Shown here piece after piece: positions 1 to 12,449 of a DNA stretch of 64,000 nt. The stretch's first letter is position 1; each line of letters begins with the position of its first letter. The notes under the pieces were generated by a model. That model was not told the DNA's origin. It worked only from the letters and a program-made list of their open reading frames with translations, and made no database searches. The DNA comes from Romanomermis culicivorax (taxonomy: Eukaryota > Nematoda > Enoplea > Mermithida > Mermithidae): positions 1,548,001 through 1,612,000 of the forward strand of contig CAWUHX010000014.1 of NCBI GenBank assembly GCA_963922205.1, written 5' to 3'. Made by a program: the position numbers and the translations under genes.

Positions 1-597
1 TAACGATTTATGCACAAATTAAATCGAAAAATGCCAAATTTGAAAATGAATTTAAAACCATGTAAAGTCTGGGAAAAAATTTAAACGGAAAAATCAAAAG
101 TAAAATAGAAAGTTTCAAAAAACAAAGGAAAAGAGACAAATTTAAAAAAAATTGGTAGAATAGAAATTTGGGAAAAATATTGAAAAAAGTGAAAAACAGT
201 GAAAACTTGGGCGACAAATTTAGAAAAGTTAGAATTTAAAAAAAATAGAACAACAAGAAAATTCAAGAAACGATGCTAAAATAGAGAAAATCAGTTAAAA
301 AGTTGACGTTAGAAGTTACAAGAATTTAAATATCCGGAAAAATGCAGTACCTACCTACACGAGAATTTTGAAAAAAAAATCGTAAATAAAAGTTGCAGTG
401 ACATTTACCATAGAAAATAATTTAACAAAAACCAAAAATTCCAAGAAAACACCACAAAATGAGAAAAAAAGCGAAATTAGAGACAGATTTTAAAGAAAAT
501 CTCCAAAAACAAAAAAAACAGGAGAAAAAATGCAAAATTAAACAAAAATCACCAAAATGTTGAAAATTGAAGGAAAAATTTAGAGAAAAAATCACAC

Positions 598-745
598 CAA
601 TCGAAGCCAAAACTTTTTGCCCGGCGCTGCAACGACCCCGCATGTCCAATTCGACGCCGTTCACCGTCATAACAACGCGATAATTGTAAGCTCGGCGCCT
701 ATTGTCCGAAGAGGACGCCGTTTCTGACGACGATTCCGCTCTAAT
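598..745 (-). CDS. RAD50: RAD50 exon 24, ABC signature motif (copy X)
   Basis: This 148-nt exon encodes an acidic-serine stretch, then NYRVVM, then the RAD50 signature region [14 protein letters not shown]. In the dimer this motif contacts the ATP bound to the partner subunit. The donor follows the first base of a codon, which is completed in exon 25. The same exon in contig Y is 35592-35739. Confidence 0.93.
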
Positions 746-3700
746 CTAAAATATGGAAGCGAAATTAGCTAAAAAAATGCAATTTTCTCGGAAGTGGGTT
801 TAAGAGGGACGAAAAAATCTAAGGATTCTGTATATTTAGCTTACGAAACATAATTAATCATGTTTCGAAAAATTTGCATTTTATTGAGCTTAAGCTAAAA
901 TATAATATTCCAAGTCAAAATGAGTGATTTTCCATGAAACATATCAAAATATTAAACGATCACCACTGACGATAATTGCAAAATTTAATATTATACCCTA
1001 GACAGAGACACAAATCTACAGATTCAAAAAAAAGGTTCATTTTTTCACTATATGGACAAAAAATGAAACACAGGTCTTGAAGTTCCAAATAAAAACAATA
1101 AAACTAGTTTATACGTATTTTAATACTAAATAAAATCAAAAAATTCAAAAATATAAATTTTTTTCCTAAAATTAAAATAAAAGTGTCAGCTTTAAAATAA
1201 ATTTGATTTTCAATTATATTTGGCGAAAAATGAAACATTTTTGACAGTTTTGACAAAAAAAGGGGGAAAAAGAGAAAAAACAAAAAAGGAAACATAAAAC
1301 ACGAAAAGAAAAGAAACGAAACGAGGAAAGAAAAAAACAAAAAGGAAAAGGAAAAGAAAAAGACAAAAGAAGAAGAACAGGAAGAAGAGTAAAGGAAAAA
1401 AAACAAAAAAAATGACAATAAAATAAAATTTCAGATTTTTTTGCAAGATCAGTAAAAAGTTCATTTTTGGGTATTATACAAAAATGGAACATTTCCTCCC
1501 CTGTTTCAAATTTATTCACCTGAATATAATCGATATCGTCGCCTTTATAAATTTTTTCCCACAATTTACGTATGGAGAAATTAATTTCGTCCATTTTTTC
1601 CCTATGGTAAGCCATAAGGCAACTTTCGAAAGCTTTTTCGAATTTTTTCAAATCCAAAACGGCCGTACGCGTGACGATCAAGTCTAAAAATTTGTCTTTA
1701 AATTTTTCGCCCGCCGATCGATATTTTTCGGTCGACAATTGGGATTCGTATTTTTTGGCCGTAGATTTTTGTTCGTTGAGGCGGCCTAAAATTTCGCTAT
1801 AATTTTTGGTTAAATTTGTATATTTTTGGCGTAAAGTCGAAGCGTCTAAACCACCGCCTGAAAAAATAATATATAAGGTAAAATTGAAACGCAAAAAGAT
1901 CGGTTTCAAAATCCGTTTTAATTTGATCGAAAATTCGAAATTCTAAACCAAAAACGGAAATTTAAAACGAAACATTACGTTTTCGATTTTGAGCCGAGTT
2001 TTTGATCAGATACAGAAATGGACAAATTTCGAAAAAATCCAAAAATTCCAAGTATTTGGATTAAGAATGCGTAAAAAACTCGAATAAGGGCAGAAAAGTC
2101 ATCCAGAATATCGCAAACATTGCATTTTATTCAAAACTATACTCTTTTTTCCCCTGAAATTCGGATTTCTTATACAAATTTCTGCTAATATCAATTTTTT
2201 CGATCAAAAATCAAAATCGAATTTTGAATTTCGATCGGAAAATTGAGTTTGCACCGACCAAACATGAAAAGTTTTGATTCGATAAAACCGTTCCTGCTAT
2301 GTAATGAAAATTTGAAACGTGGGGAAATCAATTTCAAAAAGCGCTGGATTATTTCCCAAAATAAGGATAATTTCCCAAGGTCAATCACTGAATTCGATAG
2401 AAAAAAATTATATTATTCCACATATTTGAATTGAAAATTCGCAAAAAATTCGAATTCTGGCGAAAAAAATTATTCAAAATATCAAAAAATTTCGATTTGA
2501 TCAAAAATTTCACTGTTTTTTTTGGTCGAAATCTACATTTTTCATTCAAATTTCTGCGAATATAGTGGAAAATCAATGTCTAAAATAAAATTTTGAGTGA
2601 AAATTTGAACTGTTACTGATCAAACTTGATGAATTTTGAGCCGTCTGTGCACAAAATTATAATTTTTTACTCTAAATTCGATCAATCGGAAGTAGAATTC
2701 TGCGATTTTGAAATGGAAAAACGCTGCTTTATTTACTCAAAATTAAGAAATTTTGGGGCAACATTGTGATAATGAAACGATTTCTCACCCTAAGTGGGAA
2801 AATGAATATTTTCAGATTATTTTCATGGATACCTTCAGATTTTTTTAAACATAAAAATCGAGTGAGTATTGAAACAATGCAGTGATTTAAGGGACGAAAA
2901 GCGTAAAATTCTACTTTTGATTAAAATTTGCAGAACCCGCAGGTTTTTTTTCAAATATCAAATACAAAAATGATGAAAAAACTTGAATTTTTACTAATTA
3001 GTAAAAAAGTATGGTTTCCAGTGGAAGATTCTTAAAAATTTAGAGATGTATCGGGTCCAAAATTGTAACAATATCGGGATCGGGTTCATCAAATAGTTGA
3101 GTCATTTCAGGTTTCATTTCGGGTCCGGGTCCATTATACTTTTCAAAACGCTAATCTATGTGATATACGTGTAATCTTCATATAATAAAAACTAGAGATG
3201 TATCGGGTCCAAAATTTTGAAAATATCAGGTCCGGGTCCATAATTTTAAGAATATCGGGTCCGGGTCCAACAAAATGGTCGGATAATTTCGGGTCTCAGT
3301 TCAGGTCTGGGTGCCCGATACATGTCTAAAATTTACAGCTCGAAACTGTAGAATAATGAGAAAACTTTTGATCAAAATTTGAAGAATTCAAATTTTTCCC
3401 GACAATACTCGACTACGATTCGGAAAAATGATTAAATATTATGCATGCAACAAAAAGAAAAATTCGAATTTCAGCTCAGAATTATAAACCCGACAGTCGC
3501 AAAAATTAGAATTTTGAAGCAAAAACTTGAAAAGTTGCTTGAAACGAAAAAAATACCCGAAGCTGTCAATTTTTCAATTTGATCGGTTAAATTGCGAATT
3601 TTCGTCGTCGAAGTTTCGATCAATTCCAATTTAGTTTTCAATTCTAAATTATCGCTCAAATTTCGCCTGTACGTTTCTTGCATTTCTAAACTTTCTTGGA

Positions 3701-6700
3701 TAGAAGAAATTTTTTCGTCGTTTTCTTTGAGCCTAGAAATTGAATTTTTTTTAACAATCAGAAAAGAAAAGCATGAAAGAAAACCGATGAACACAAGAAA
3801 AGAAAAGCAACAACAAGAAAAGAAACAGAAAAAGAAAAGAAAAACAACAACAGAAAAGAAAAAAAAAACAAGAAGAGAAAATAAATCAAAGGGAAAAAAA
3901 CTACAAGAAACAAAGAGAAAGGAAATGAAAAAGAAACAACATGAATAAAAAAAGCGGAGAAACAAAAAGAGATAGAGCAAAAAGAAAGGAACCGAAATGA
4001 AAGAAAGGCAAAAAACAAAGGGAAAAGAATCCAAACGAAAAGAACTAAAAAGAAAAAAGTAAAAGCAAAATATAAAAACAAAAAGAAAAAGAAAAAGGAG
4101 AAACGAAAATGGGGAAACGCAAAAAGAGAAGGAGAAAAGGTAAAAGAAGAGAAACAAAAAGACAAAAAGGAAAATACAAACGGGGACAAAAATGAAAGAA
4201 ACAAGAACAAAAGAAACAGAACTAGAAAAGAAACATAGAAAAAAGAGAAAACAGAGAAAAAAGAGAAAAAAACAAAAGACAGGAAATAAAGAAACGAAAA
4301 GAAAATAGACAAAAAGAGAAGAAAATGATAAGACGAGAAGTAAAAACAAAACAAGTAGAAAGAAAAAAACAAGAAAAAAAGAAAAAATACCAAGAAATGA
4401 AAAAAGAAACAAAACGAAAGAGAACAGAAACAGAAAAGCAAAAGAAAAATGATTAAAAAACAACAGAGAGGAACGAAAAAAAAGATTAGAAAGAAAATAA
4501 ATTGAAAGAAAAGAAAAAAGAGGCGAATCAAAAAAACAAAATTGAAAGAAATAAAAAGAGAAGAAAGGAGAAAAAAATAACGAGAAGTAAAATAAAAAAG
4601 AAAAAACGAAAACTACTAAAAAAGATCAAAAGAAAGGAAATGAAAATAGAAAACTAAAGGGACAAAAGGAAAAGCGGCAAAATAAAATAAAAAGAATAAA
4701 AGCAAAGAAAAGGAAAAGATAAAACGAAAGGAAAAGGAAAAGGAAAAGAAGAAAAAATAACAAGAAGAAAAACAAAAACAAGAAAAAGAAAAGAAGGAAG
4801 AGAAAGGACAAACAGAGGAAACAGAAGCGGATAAAAACAAAGAGACCAAGAAGGAGAAAAACAAGAAAATCGACAAAAAAATAAAAGGAGGAAAAATGAG
4901 AAAAAAAGCAGTAAAACGAAGTGAAAAAACGAAGCAAAAAGATGAGAAATAAAAAGGAAAAGAACAAAGAAAGAAAACAAGGAAATAAAAAGAAAAAAGG
5001 AGAAAAAGAAACAGAAGAAAAAGAGGAAGAAGAGGGTGGAGAGGAATAAGAAAAAGAGGAAGAAGAAAAAAACAAAAAAAAGAACAAGAGAAGAAAAAAC
5101 GAGAACAAGAAAGAGAAGAAAAAACGTTACGAAGAACCAAAAAAGAAAAGAAGGAAAAAGAAGTAAAAAAGAAAAGGAATAAGTGAGAAACGAAAAAGAG
5201 AGAAAAAAGAAAAATTTGGAAAAAAAGAAAAAATTTTTAATTTGTGTGAAAAAATTGTTTTTACTCTCGTTTTTTCTCCTTTAAACTCGAATCCAAATTT
5301 TCAAGTTCTTCTTCTAATCGCGTTATCGATTTTTCGTAATCGCAATTTCGAAATTCTCGCTCCAATCGTTCAAAATCGTCCAATCGCCTCCTGACTGTTT
5401 GTAAATCGTCCAAACGTTCGGCGTTTCGCCGTCCGAATGCGTCGCGATCGGCGATCATAGTCGAGCGATTTTTCAACGCCATGTCCAAACGTCGACGGAC
5501 GGGCGACGTTTCGCGACGGCAGTTTTCCAAATCGTCGACGTATTGACGACGTTCGTCGTTTGAACGTCGAACGTCCGATCGTAACGACGTCTCTGTCTGA
5601 CGACGTCGTTCGACGTCGACGCGACGCGACTGAGCGTCGTTGAGACGATTGCGCAAAACATGCAAGCGTTCGCGAGCGTCGGCAGCGTCTTTTTGGACGT
5701 TTTCCAATTTTAAATTTATGGATTTTAAGGAACGCTTCAACAAAATTATAGATGCAAAAATGAAAATATGAATTTAAATTGTCGGTTAATTAAATAAATT
5801 TGAAACATATTGACTAAAGATACAGAAAAAAAATTTTTAATTTTCCGTGGATTGAAATGATGCTTTTTTAAAAAAGAAAATGTTAAATTTTCTGTACACT
5901 AAAAAATTGATATACCTAACATGAAATTATCGATGCAAAAAAAGGAAGTTTTCAAATTTGAAATTTTGTGTACGAATGGAAATTTTTGTAAATTAAAAAA
6001 TTGAAATATAGACCTGAAGATTGAAAGAAAAGATAATTTTAGATTTTAAATACCCTATAAATTAGAATAAAATTGGAAAATAAAAAAAAACTTTAAATTT
6101 TAAATCTCCCGTAGATTGAAAAAATTGATACAAAACAAAGAGAATTTTAATTTCAAATTTTTTGTAATTAAAAAAATTGAAACATAAAACTGAAGACGCA
6201 AAAAAAATAAATTTTAAACTTTCTGTAGATAAAAAAGATGAGTTTTGAAAAAATTGAAACATGATATTGAAACATAAAGCCGAAGATGAAAAAACAGAAA
6301 ATTTTAAATTATAAATTTCCTATAAACTAAAAAATGGAACATAATTTTAAATTTTCTATAAATTAAAAAATGGAACGTAATTTTAAATTTTCTATGAATT
6401 CAAAACATTGAAACATAACATCGTTGTCACAAAATAATGAAAAATTTTATATTTTCTGTAAATTTGAAAAAATTGAAACATAAAATTATAACTGAAAAAA
6501 TATATTGGAAAGTCCAATTTTAACCGAAAATAGCCAATTTTCGGTAGAGTATTCAAGAAATGAATCGTCAAAAGTGATTTTTTGTTCGAAATTACAATTT
6601 TCAGTTGATTACTGCAATGATATAAATCCTAAAATTCAGCCATTGAAATTTTTGTTGTTGTAAAATATGGAATGATGGGTTCAAAAATTCTAAAATTTTA

Positions 6701-9700
6701 ATCCGCAGTTTTTGAATCAAAATAATACGTAAGTTACAATTTAAAAGGAATTTAAAATTCGAATTCAATGAGATAATTTCAAATTTTCGAAAAAATCTAT
6801 GTATTTCTACAATAAATCGCGAAATTCGAATGATTTTTCGCTGAACATGAAACTAAAAATGGGGGGAAATGAACTTCTTGCTCGGAAAACACATCTTTAA
6901 AAAGTCAAAATTTGAAATATCCCGTCGAATATCGTTAAATTCGGTAAAAATCACCTGCTATTAGATTTCTGTGATGTTTCGCTAGCTTTTGGTGGAAATA
7001 TTATGAAAAAAAATTAAGAAATTCAAATTTCTCTTGGAAAAAATCGCAAAAATCAGCGATTTAAACAATTTCAATCGAATAATTGAGAGTAAAAAATCAA
7101 TTAAATTCTTTGAAAATTATTAAAATTCGATGATTCATATTTAAAATTCTAGAAATAAAGAAAAAAAATTTGGCGAAAAAAATTGTAAAATTTTATATAC
7201 TTGTAAATTTTCTTGTTCACGCCTCAATTCGTCCATATTTAAAACTTTGCCGCCAAAATCGGACCAATCGAAATTATCAGCCGGTATTTCTTTCTTCAAT
7301 TGATCGATTTGATCGCGCAAATTCGAACAATCTTCTTCCAAATGACCAATATTTATAAAATCGGGTAGAATACGTTCGTACAATATTTGATCATTTTTAA
7401 ATTTCGATAATTTCGATTCGAGCTTTGAATACAAAAAATTAAAAAAACAAACAATAAATTTAAAAATTTACATTTTTTACCTCATTTTCTTGAATTTTTA
7501 ATTTTCTATATTGCGAAATAAGACCGTCTAATTCGGATTTCAATCGCGGAATTTCCGTCGTTTTTAATTTTTCGGCCAAAGCTACAGTGGGTTGTAATTG
7601 ATGCATGGACGTTAATTTTTCCTCTTTTTTCGAAATTTCGTCGTTTAAGCGTCGTTTTTCTAGCGGTAAATCGGCTAAATTTCGTTTCAACTGCAAAGAA
7701 ATTGCCATTTAAAAAGTGAAAAAACCAATTTTTTCAAATAAATTTTCCGGAAGTTGAAAAAAATGAATTTTTTAGAAAATTTTCATTCGGAAAATTAAAT
7801 TTCTCCCACAAATTTACATTCTCCATAAAAAAATCCATTTTTTCTGACAGGCTTCCATAATTAATAAACGATTTGGCATCATCACGATGGGAAAAATGTC
7901 ATTTCAATTAATAAAATTGCGATCAAAAAATATGGAAACCCGACCTCCTTAAAAATCAATTTTTCGAGAAAATTTTTTTCATTTTTTCAATGAATCCGAC
8001 TTTTCCTGACAGGTTTGCACTATTAATCAACGATTAAGCATCATTTCGATACGGAAAATTTCGTTGCAACAACAAATAATTGCGATTTAAAAAATTGACA
8101 AATCATTTTTTTATTGAGAAAAATCAATTTTTCGAAATTAGAAAAAAGCTGTTTTTTTCTATTTTTTCGAAAAATCTATTTTCATTCTGACAGATTTATA
8201 CCACATCCTTCCGATATGGAAAATTCCTTTTCAATTGGAGAAATTACAATTCAAAAAAATAAAAATCGAAATTAAAAAAGTCGATTTTTTGAAAAATAAT
8301 TTTTTTGAATAATTTAATTTTCGATTCAACATCATCTCGACCATACATGTAATTGGGGGGGGGAAGTGCTATGGGAACCCCCCCCCCCCCCAGAAATCGT
8401 CGACCATATGGCTAGCCATTGGGCGACCGCCCCCCCCCCCAGGATTTTCCAATCCTATGGCTAGCCATATGGTAGCCCTAGGGACCCCCATAGTTTTAGT
8501 CGGAAAAATACTGAAAAATGTCATTTTTTCTATGAAAAATGTCAATTTTTGAACAAAAAATGGTCAAAAACGTCAATTTTCTCGGCGCTTCGCGCCATAA
8601 GTACATATTTTATCATTTTTTAGACAAAAATTACTACTTTTTAAACCGTTTTCGGACATTTTTCATGGAAAAAATCGAATTTTTTTTCCTTCAGGGACCC
8701 CTCCCCCCAAAATTTTGGGAATTACTGACCCCCGGCCCCAAAAAAGTGCTCCAACCCCCCCCCCCCCCAGACCTTGGAGCTCCGTTACATGTATGATCTC
8801 GACCAGAAAGAATTTTTTCGACTACTGGAAAATGCTATTTCTTTATTGAAAATTAAATTTTCCGAAACTTGAAAAAATCAATTTTTTGACCATTAATCAA
8901 AGATTAGGCGTCATTTCGATCGGAGAAATTTCGTTTCAACTTTAAAAATTGCGACTTTGAAAGGTTCAAAAATTCTATTTTTTTGAAAAAATCAATTTTT
9001 CAAAAATCGATTTTTTTCGGCAAGTTAATCAACAAGTTAGCTTCATTTTGAACGGAGTATTTTCGTTTCAACTCGAAAAAATGTTCAACAAAGAAGAAAA
9101 ATCCTTTCACAGAAAGAATCAATTTTTTTACAATCATGTTTTTCAACAAATTTGCATCATTAGTCAAAAATTTAGTCTCATTTCGATCGGAAAAATATAG
9201 TTCAAATTAGAGAAAAACGATACGATTTAAAAATGTTTCAAAAATCAATTGTCTGGAAGAGTGTGAAAACATCTTTTTTTTGAAAATAAATTTTTCGATC
9301 AGTTTACATCATTGATCAAAGATTTAGCGTCGTCCCGATCGGAAAAATTTCGTTTACACAACGGGCAACAGGGTTTTTTGGTCAATTTCTCCGCGTAATC
9401 CGTAAAAACGTATTCCGATCCTTCTATGCGACCCTTTTCGAAACGAATATTCTCCAAATCGAGTCGTAAATTTTCTAAAATTCGATCAAAATAATTCGAT
9501 TCGTCTTCTCCTTGCGACGAATTATCGACAAACGAAACCTAAAAAATTGATCGAATTTCGCGGAATTTTTCAACTCTTTTCAACATACTTGCAACATCTT
9601 TTCTTCGTATTCTTTCAATTCGTTTTCTTTTTGCCAAATTTGATTTTCAACGACGATCTGGAACTTTCGTTTTTGGCCATTTCGTTTTGAATTTCTCGCA

Positions 9701-11823
9701 TTTTGACGTCATTTACATCAATTTCTTGTTTAATTTTGCTTAATTTTCCCTCTAAATTTGACCTAAAATTATAAATTTCGACGAAAATTTCGCACTAAAA
9801 ATTGTAAAAATTTCTAAAACCTCAATTCCGAATTCGACACACCGCCGAAACGATCTTCTAATTCCCGATCGTATTTCTCCAATAAATCGTCGCGTTTTTG
9901 CTTTTTGGATTCGAAATCTTCGTTCAGATTGGCCAATTTTAATCGAATTCCGCTAGATTTTTGTAGCTCGAAGTATAATTTTTGTAATTTTTGTAGCTAA
10001 AATATCAATAATAAGAAATCTTCAATTATCTACATGCATTCTGTTTTTCACAGATGTATCGGTTACCCCGACTCGAAACAAGACCCGAAATAAACCGACC
10101 ATCTTATAGGAATCGGATCTGATATTCTTGAAATTTTGGCCTCGGATCTGGACCCGATATTTTTAAGATATGCTACTCGATACTAGAGATGTGTATCAGG
10201 TACCCGGATTTGAAACAAGACCCGAAAGTTCCCGTCCATTTTGTTGGACCCGGACAAGACCCGATAAAAAAAAAGTTTGGACCTGGACCGGATATTCTTA
10301 TAATTTTGGATCCGGACCCGGAACTGATATTCTTAAAATTTTGGACCCGGATCTGGACCCGATATTTTCAAAATATGCTGCCCGATACTAGTTATCAGGT
10401 ACCCGAGCATGAAACAAGTCCCGAAATTACCCGACCATTTTGGACCCGAACCGGATATTCTTAAAACTTTGGACCTGGACTCAGAACCGATATTCTTAAA
10501 ATTTTCGACCGGACCCGGAACCGGTATTCTTAAAATTTTGGACCCTGACCTGAACCAGACATTTTAAAAATATATGCTACACGATATTAGAGATCTATCA
10601 GGTACATGGATACGAAACAAGACCCGAATTTACCCGACGATTTTGTTGGACCCAGATCTGAACTCCAAATTCTTAGCATATTGGCCCCGGACCTGGAGCT
10701 GATACGCAACCAGATACTAGAGATCAGTTAGCAGGTCCCGAAACAAAACCCGAAATTATCCGACCATTTGGTTGGACCCGGACGGGGATCCGATGTTCTT
10801 AAAACTCTGGAACCGGTCCGGGACTCTACCCGATATTCTTAAATTTTTGAATCTTGACCTGATATTTTGAAAATATGCTACCCGATACACCCCTAACTAT
10901 ATTCTACACATAATATATTACTTTCTTTTCTAATTTTTGTTTTTCTTCGTTTAAACTACAAATTTCTTTTTTGGTTTTTTCTTCGTCGAAATCATTCATC
11001 GAAAATTCAATTTTGGATTTTAAATCGTTAATTTCTTCGTCCAATTCATCTAATCTAAAAATTTGAGAAAAATTTTTAAAAAATCGATAATCGATCGATT
11101 TCGCTCACAATTTTCGAGAAGTTTCGATTTCTTGTAATTTTAATTGCATTGATTTTAAATTCGTATCGATTTTTTGCAAATTTTCTTCTTTAAAACGTAA
11201 ATTAGCTTTAAATTCCGATTCGGCGCCTATAGCTTTTTGTACTTCGGCGTCCAAAATGGCTTCTTTTTCGGCGAATTCTATCTGAACATTCGAAACTTTT
11301 GAATTTAAAAAATAATTCAAAATTTATGTGAATTTACCTTTTTAGATTCGATTTCTGCTTTCAATTTTTTCAACGCCCTATCAATTTGATTTAGAGATTC
11401 CTTGTCGTCGTCACTATCTTTAAAAAAATCGAATATTTGTGAAAATTTGAAAAATTTTCTTCCCCAAAACTTACATTTCAAATCCAATTTTTCCGATAAC
11501 ATTTTGATCATTTTACTCTTTTCCGCTATTTTGCTTTTAAAATTCTGAGAAACATTTGTCTTAAAAATGTAAAATTCTGAGAAAATTCTTTCATTACGCA
11601 AATTTCCGCTTCAATTTTGCCTTTCTCTATTATTTTACGATTTTTCGATTTATTCAAATCTTCGATTTCACGATCAAAATCGCGTTTAGAATCCTCTAAC
11701 TTTAAATGAAAAATTTCAATTATTAACAATTGAAAATTTTTAAATTTTACTCGAATTTTCATCGCTCGCTTTTGATCGCAAACTTTTTGAAAATTATTTA
11801 ATTCTTGGCGTAATTTTTGGCAA
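598..11823 (-). CDS. RAD50: RAD50, haplotype copy X (exons 10 to 24, partial)
   Basis: Middle and late part of the RAD50 DNA-repair ATPase, read on the minus strand. Exons from 5' to 3' of the gene: 11751-11823 (cut by the gap), 11598-11699, 11475-11544, 11338-11417, 11109-11281, 10922-11054, 9821-9996, 9589-9762, 9308-9538, 7481-7690, 7201-7422, 5265-5734, 3557-3732, 1520-1857, 598-745. Every junction keeps GT..AG and phase. The exons encode the ascending coiled coil, the zinc hook, the descending coiled coil and the ABC signature. Exon 17 (9589-9762) is one base shorter than in copy Y, in a T run near 9643, and this breaks the frame there. The last two exons would lie left of position 1. 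The coding assignment rests on the order of recognisable RAD50 motifs. Contig-end overlap shows this copy belongs to the same haplotype as contig Z. Confidence 0.93.
1255..1420 (+). repeat. polypurine tract in RAD50 intron 23 (copy X)
   Basis: About 165 bp of almost pure A/G on the plus strand, which is C/T on the RAD50 coding strand, made of irregular AAAAG and GAAAA units. The allelic copy at 36240-36420 differs by small unit-length changes. Confidence 0.8.
3036..3330 (-). repeat. GGGTCC/ATGTATCGGG intronic repeat (copy X, locus 1)
   Basis: Degenerate units built from ATGTATCGGGTCC, AATATCGGGTCCGGGTCC and a terminal GCCCGATACATGTCT. The outer ends are inverted relative to each other. The orientation is opposite to the copy at 10050-10905. 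The allelic counterpart is 37936-38225. Confidence 0.75.
3765..5220 (+). repeat. 1.45-kb polypurine tract in RAD50 intron 21 (copy X)
   Basis: Almost continuous A/G with scattered C and rare T, built from AAAAG, GAAAC, GAAGA and AAGGA units. On the transcribed (minus) gene strand it is polypyrimidine. It fills nearly all of the intron between exons 21 and 22. The long Phe/Ser/Leu-rich open frames it creates on the minus strand are composition artefacts. The allelic tract is 38650-40130. Confidence 0.85.
5265..5734 (-). CDS. RAD50: RAD50 exon 21, arginine-rich coiled coil (copy X)
   Basis: Largest RAD50 exon (470 nt, 156 codons plus two bases). It encodes charged heptad-like helix from the descending arm of the coiled coil. 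Unlike the Lys/Asn-rich, AT-rich neighbouring exons it uses Arg (CGA, CGT, CGC) and Asp heavily and is locally GC-rich, with many GACGTC and CGACG words. The allelic exon is 40156-40625, with the same length. It is bounded by a TTGAAG acceptor and a GTAAAA donor. Confidence 0.9.
8342..8795. mobile_element. hAT-like MITE, polymorphic between haplotypes
   Basis: A 454-bp element with perfect 11-bp terminal inverted repeats, CATACATGTAA at 8342-8352 and TTACATGTATG at 8785-8795. It is flanked by an 8-bp target-site duplication, ATCTCGAC, at 8334-8341 and 8796-8803. Contig Y carries a single ATCTCGAC at 43428-43435 and no insert, so the empty site is preserved. The interior holds long C and G runs and a GGCGC-TTC-GCGCC hairpin near 8583. 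The 8-bp duplication fits the hAT superfamily. There is no transposase, so it is non-autonomous. It sits in RAD50 intron 18. Confidence 0.92.
9308..9538 (-). CDS. RAD50: RAD50 exon 18, zinc hook (copy X)
   Basis: This 77-codon exon carries the zinc hook KPCCPLCKR, with the CPLC cysteines at about residues 684-687 of the assembled protein. Two RAD50 coiled coils join at this site through a shared zinc ion. The exon is one codon longer than the allelic exon 43939-44166, which lacks a Gly codon near the start of the exon. Confidence 0.95.
10050..10905 (+). repeat. GGGTCC/ATGTATCGGG intronic repeat array (copy X, locus 2)
   Basis: About four or five degenerate units of roughly 190 bp in RAD50 intron 15. 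Each has a start like TATCAGGTACCCGGA, a GAAACAAGACCCGAAA segment, GACCATTTTGTTGGACCCG, ATATTCTTAAAATTTTGGAC, and an end like TATGCTACCCGATAC. The allelic array is 44678-45495, with small indels. Confidence 0.8.
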
Positions 11824-11923
11824 NNNNNNNNNNNNNNNNNNNNNNNNNNNNNNNNNNNNNNNNNNNNNNNNNNNNNNNNNNNNNNNNNNNNNNNNNNNNN
11901 NNNNNNNNNNNNNNNNNNNNNNN
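11824..11923. other. assembly gap of 100 N
   Basis: Exactly 100 N. It joins contig X, cut in RAD50 exon 10, to contig Y, which starts in unrelated retroelement sequence. The true continuation of X is in contig Z from 51006. Confidence 0.98.
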
Positions 11924-12449
11924 TTATCTCCACTGAGCACTAGCCAAGTTGCTCATTTTTCCGGCCAAACAAGCCAAAATTTTACTGTTGACACATATAA
12001 CACCGTACTTTGCAGATCACATTGCTTATCTCTAGGGCCTCAAATTTTAATTTTATTTACTTTCCTTTTTATTTCTCCGTCCCTATGCGTCGTGTGTGAC
12101 CCAATTAATATAAATTTTCCACCTAATAAATTTTCTTATCTCCAAAATCAATTCAATAAAAACTTATAACCCCATTTCTTTTCTTTCCCCTTTCTAAACA
12201 AACAAATTACAATTTATCCTTTTTCCTACCAAAAAAAACCCCAAACAAACAAAACTTTCTCTTTTCACTTCTATTCAAATTTTCAAAAACCAAAACTTTT
12301 TCTTTATCGGCCACACATACGTCATAGTGGCAAACCTTCAGTAGGTCATTCTTATTATTTTTTTTCCACTACTGTACGGTTTTCTTCTTTTCTTTCTCTC
12401 TTTTCATTCTGGGTGGTTGCAAGTGGTGAGAACCTTACCGGTTGGGACC

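Noticed and set aside
1104-5140. Long minus-strand open frames rich in Phe, Ser and Leu in the purine tracts (also 28487-31646 and 36096-40000)
   Set aside because: They arise because a polypyrimidine strand contains almost no stop codons. The sequences are near-random Phe/Ser/Leu strings lying in introns between RAD50 exons.
8346-8795. C and G runs as a G-quadruplex or CRISPR-like array
   Set aside because: They lie inside the MITE and have no regular spacer structure. Poly-C/G runs explain the pattern.
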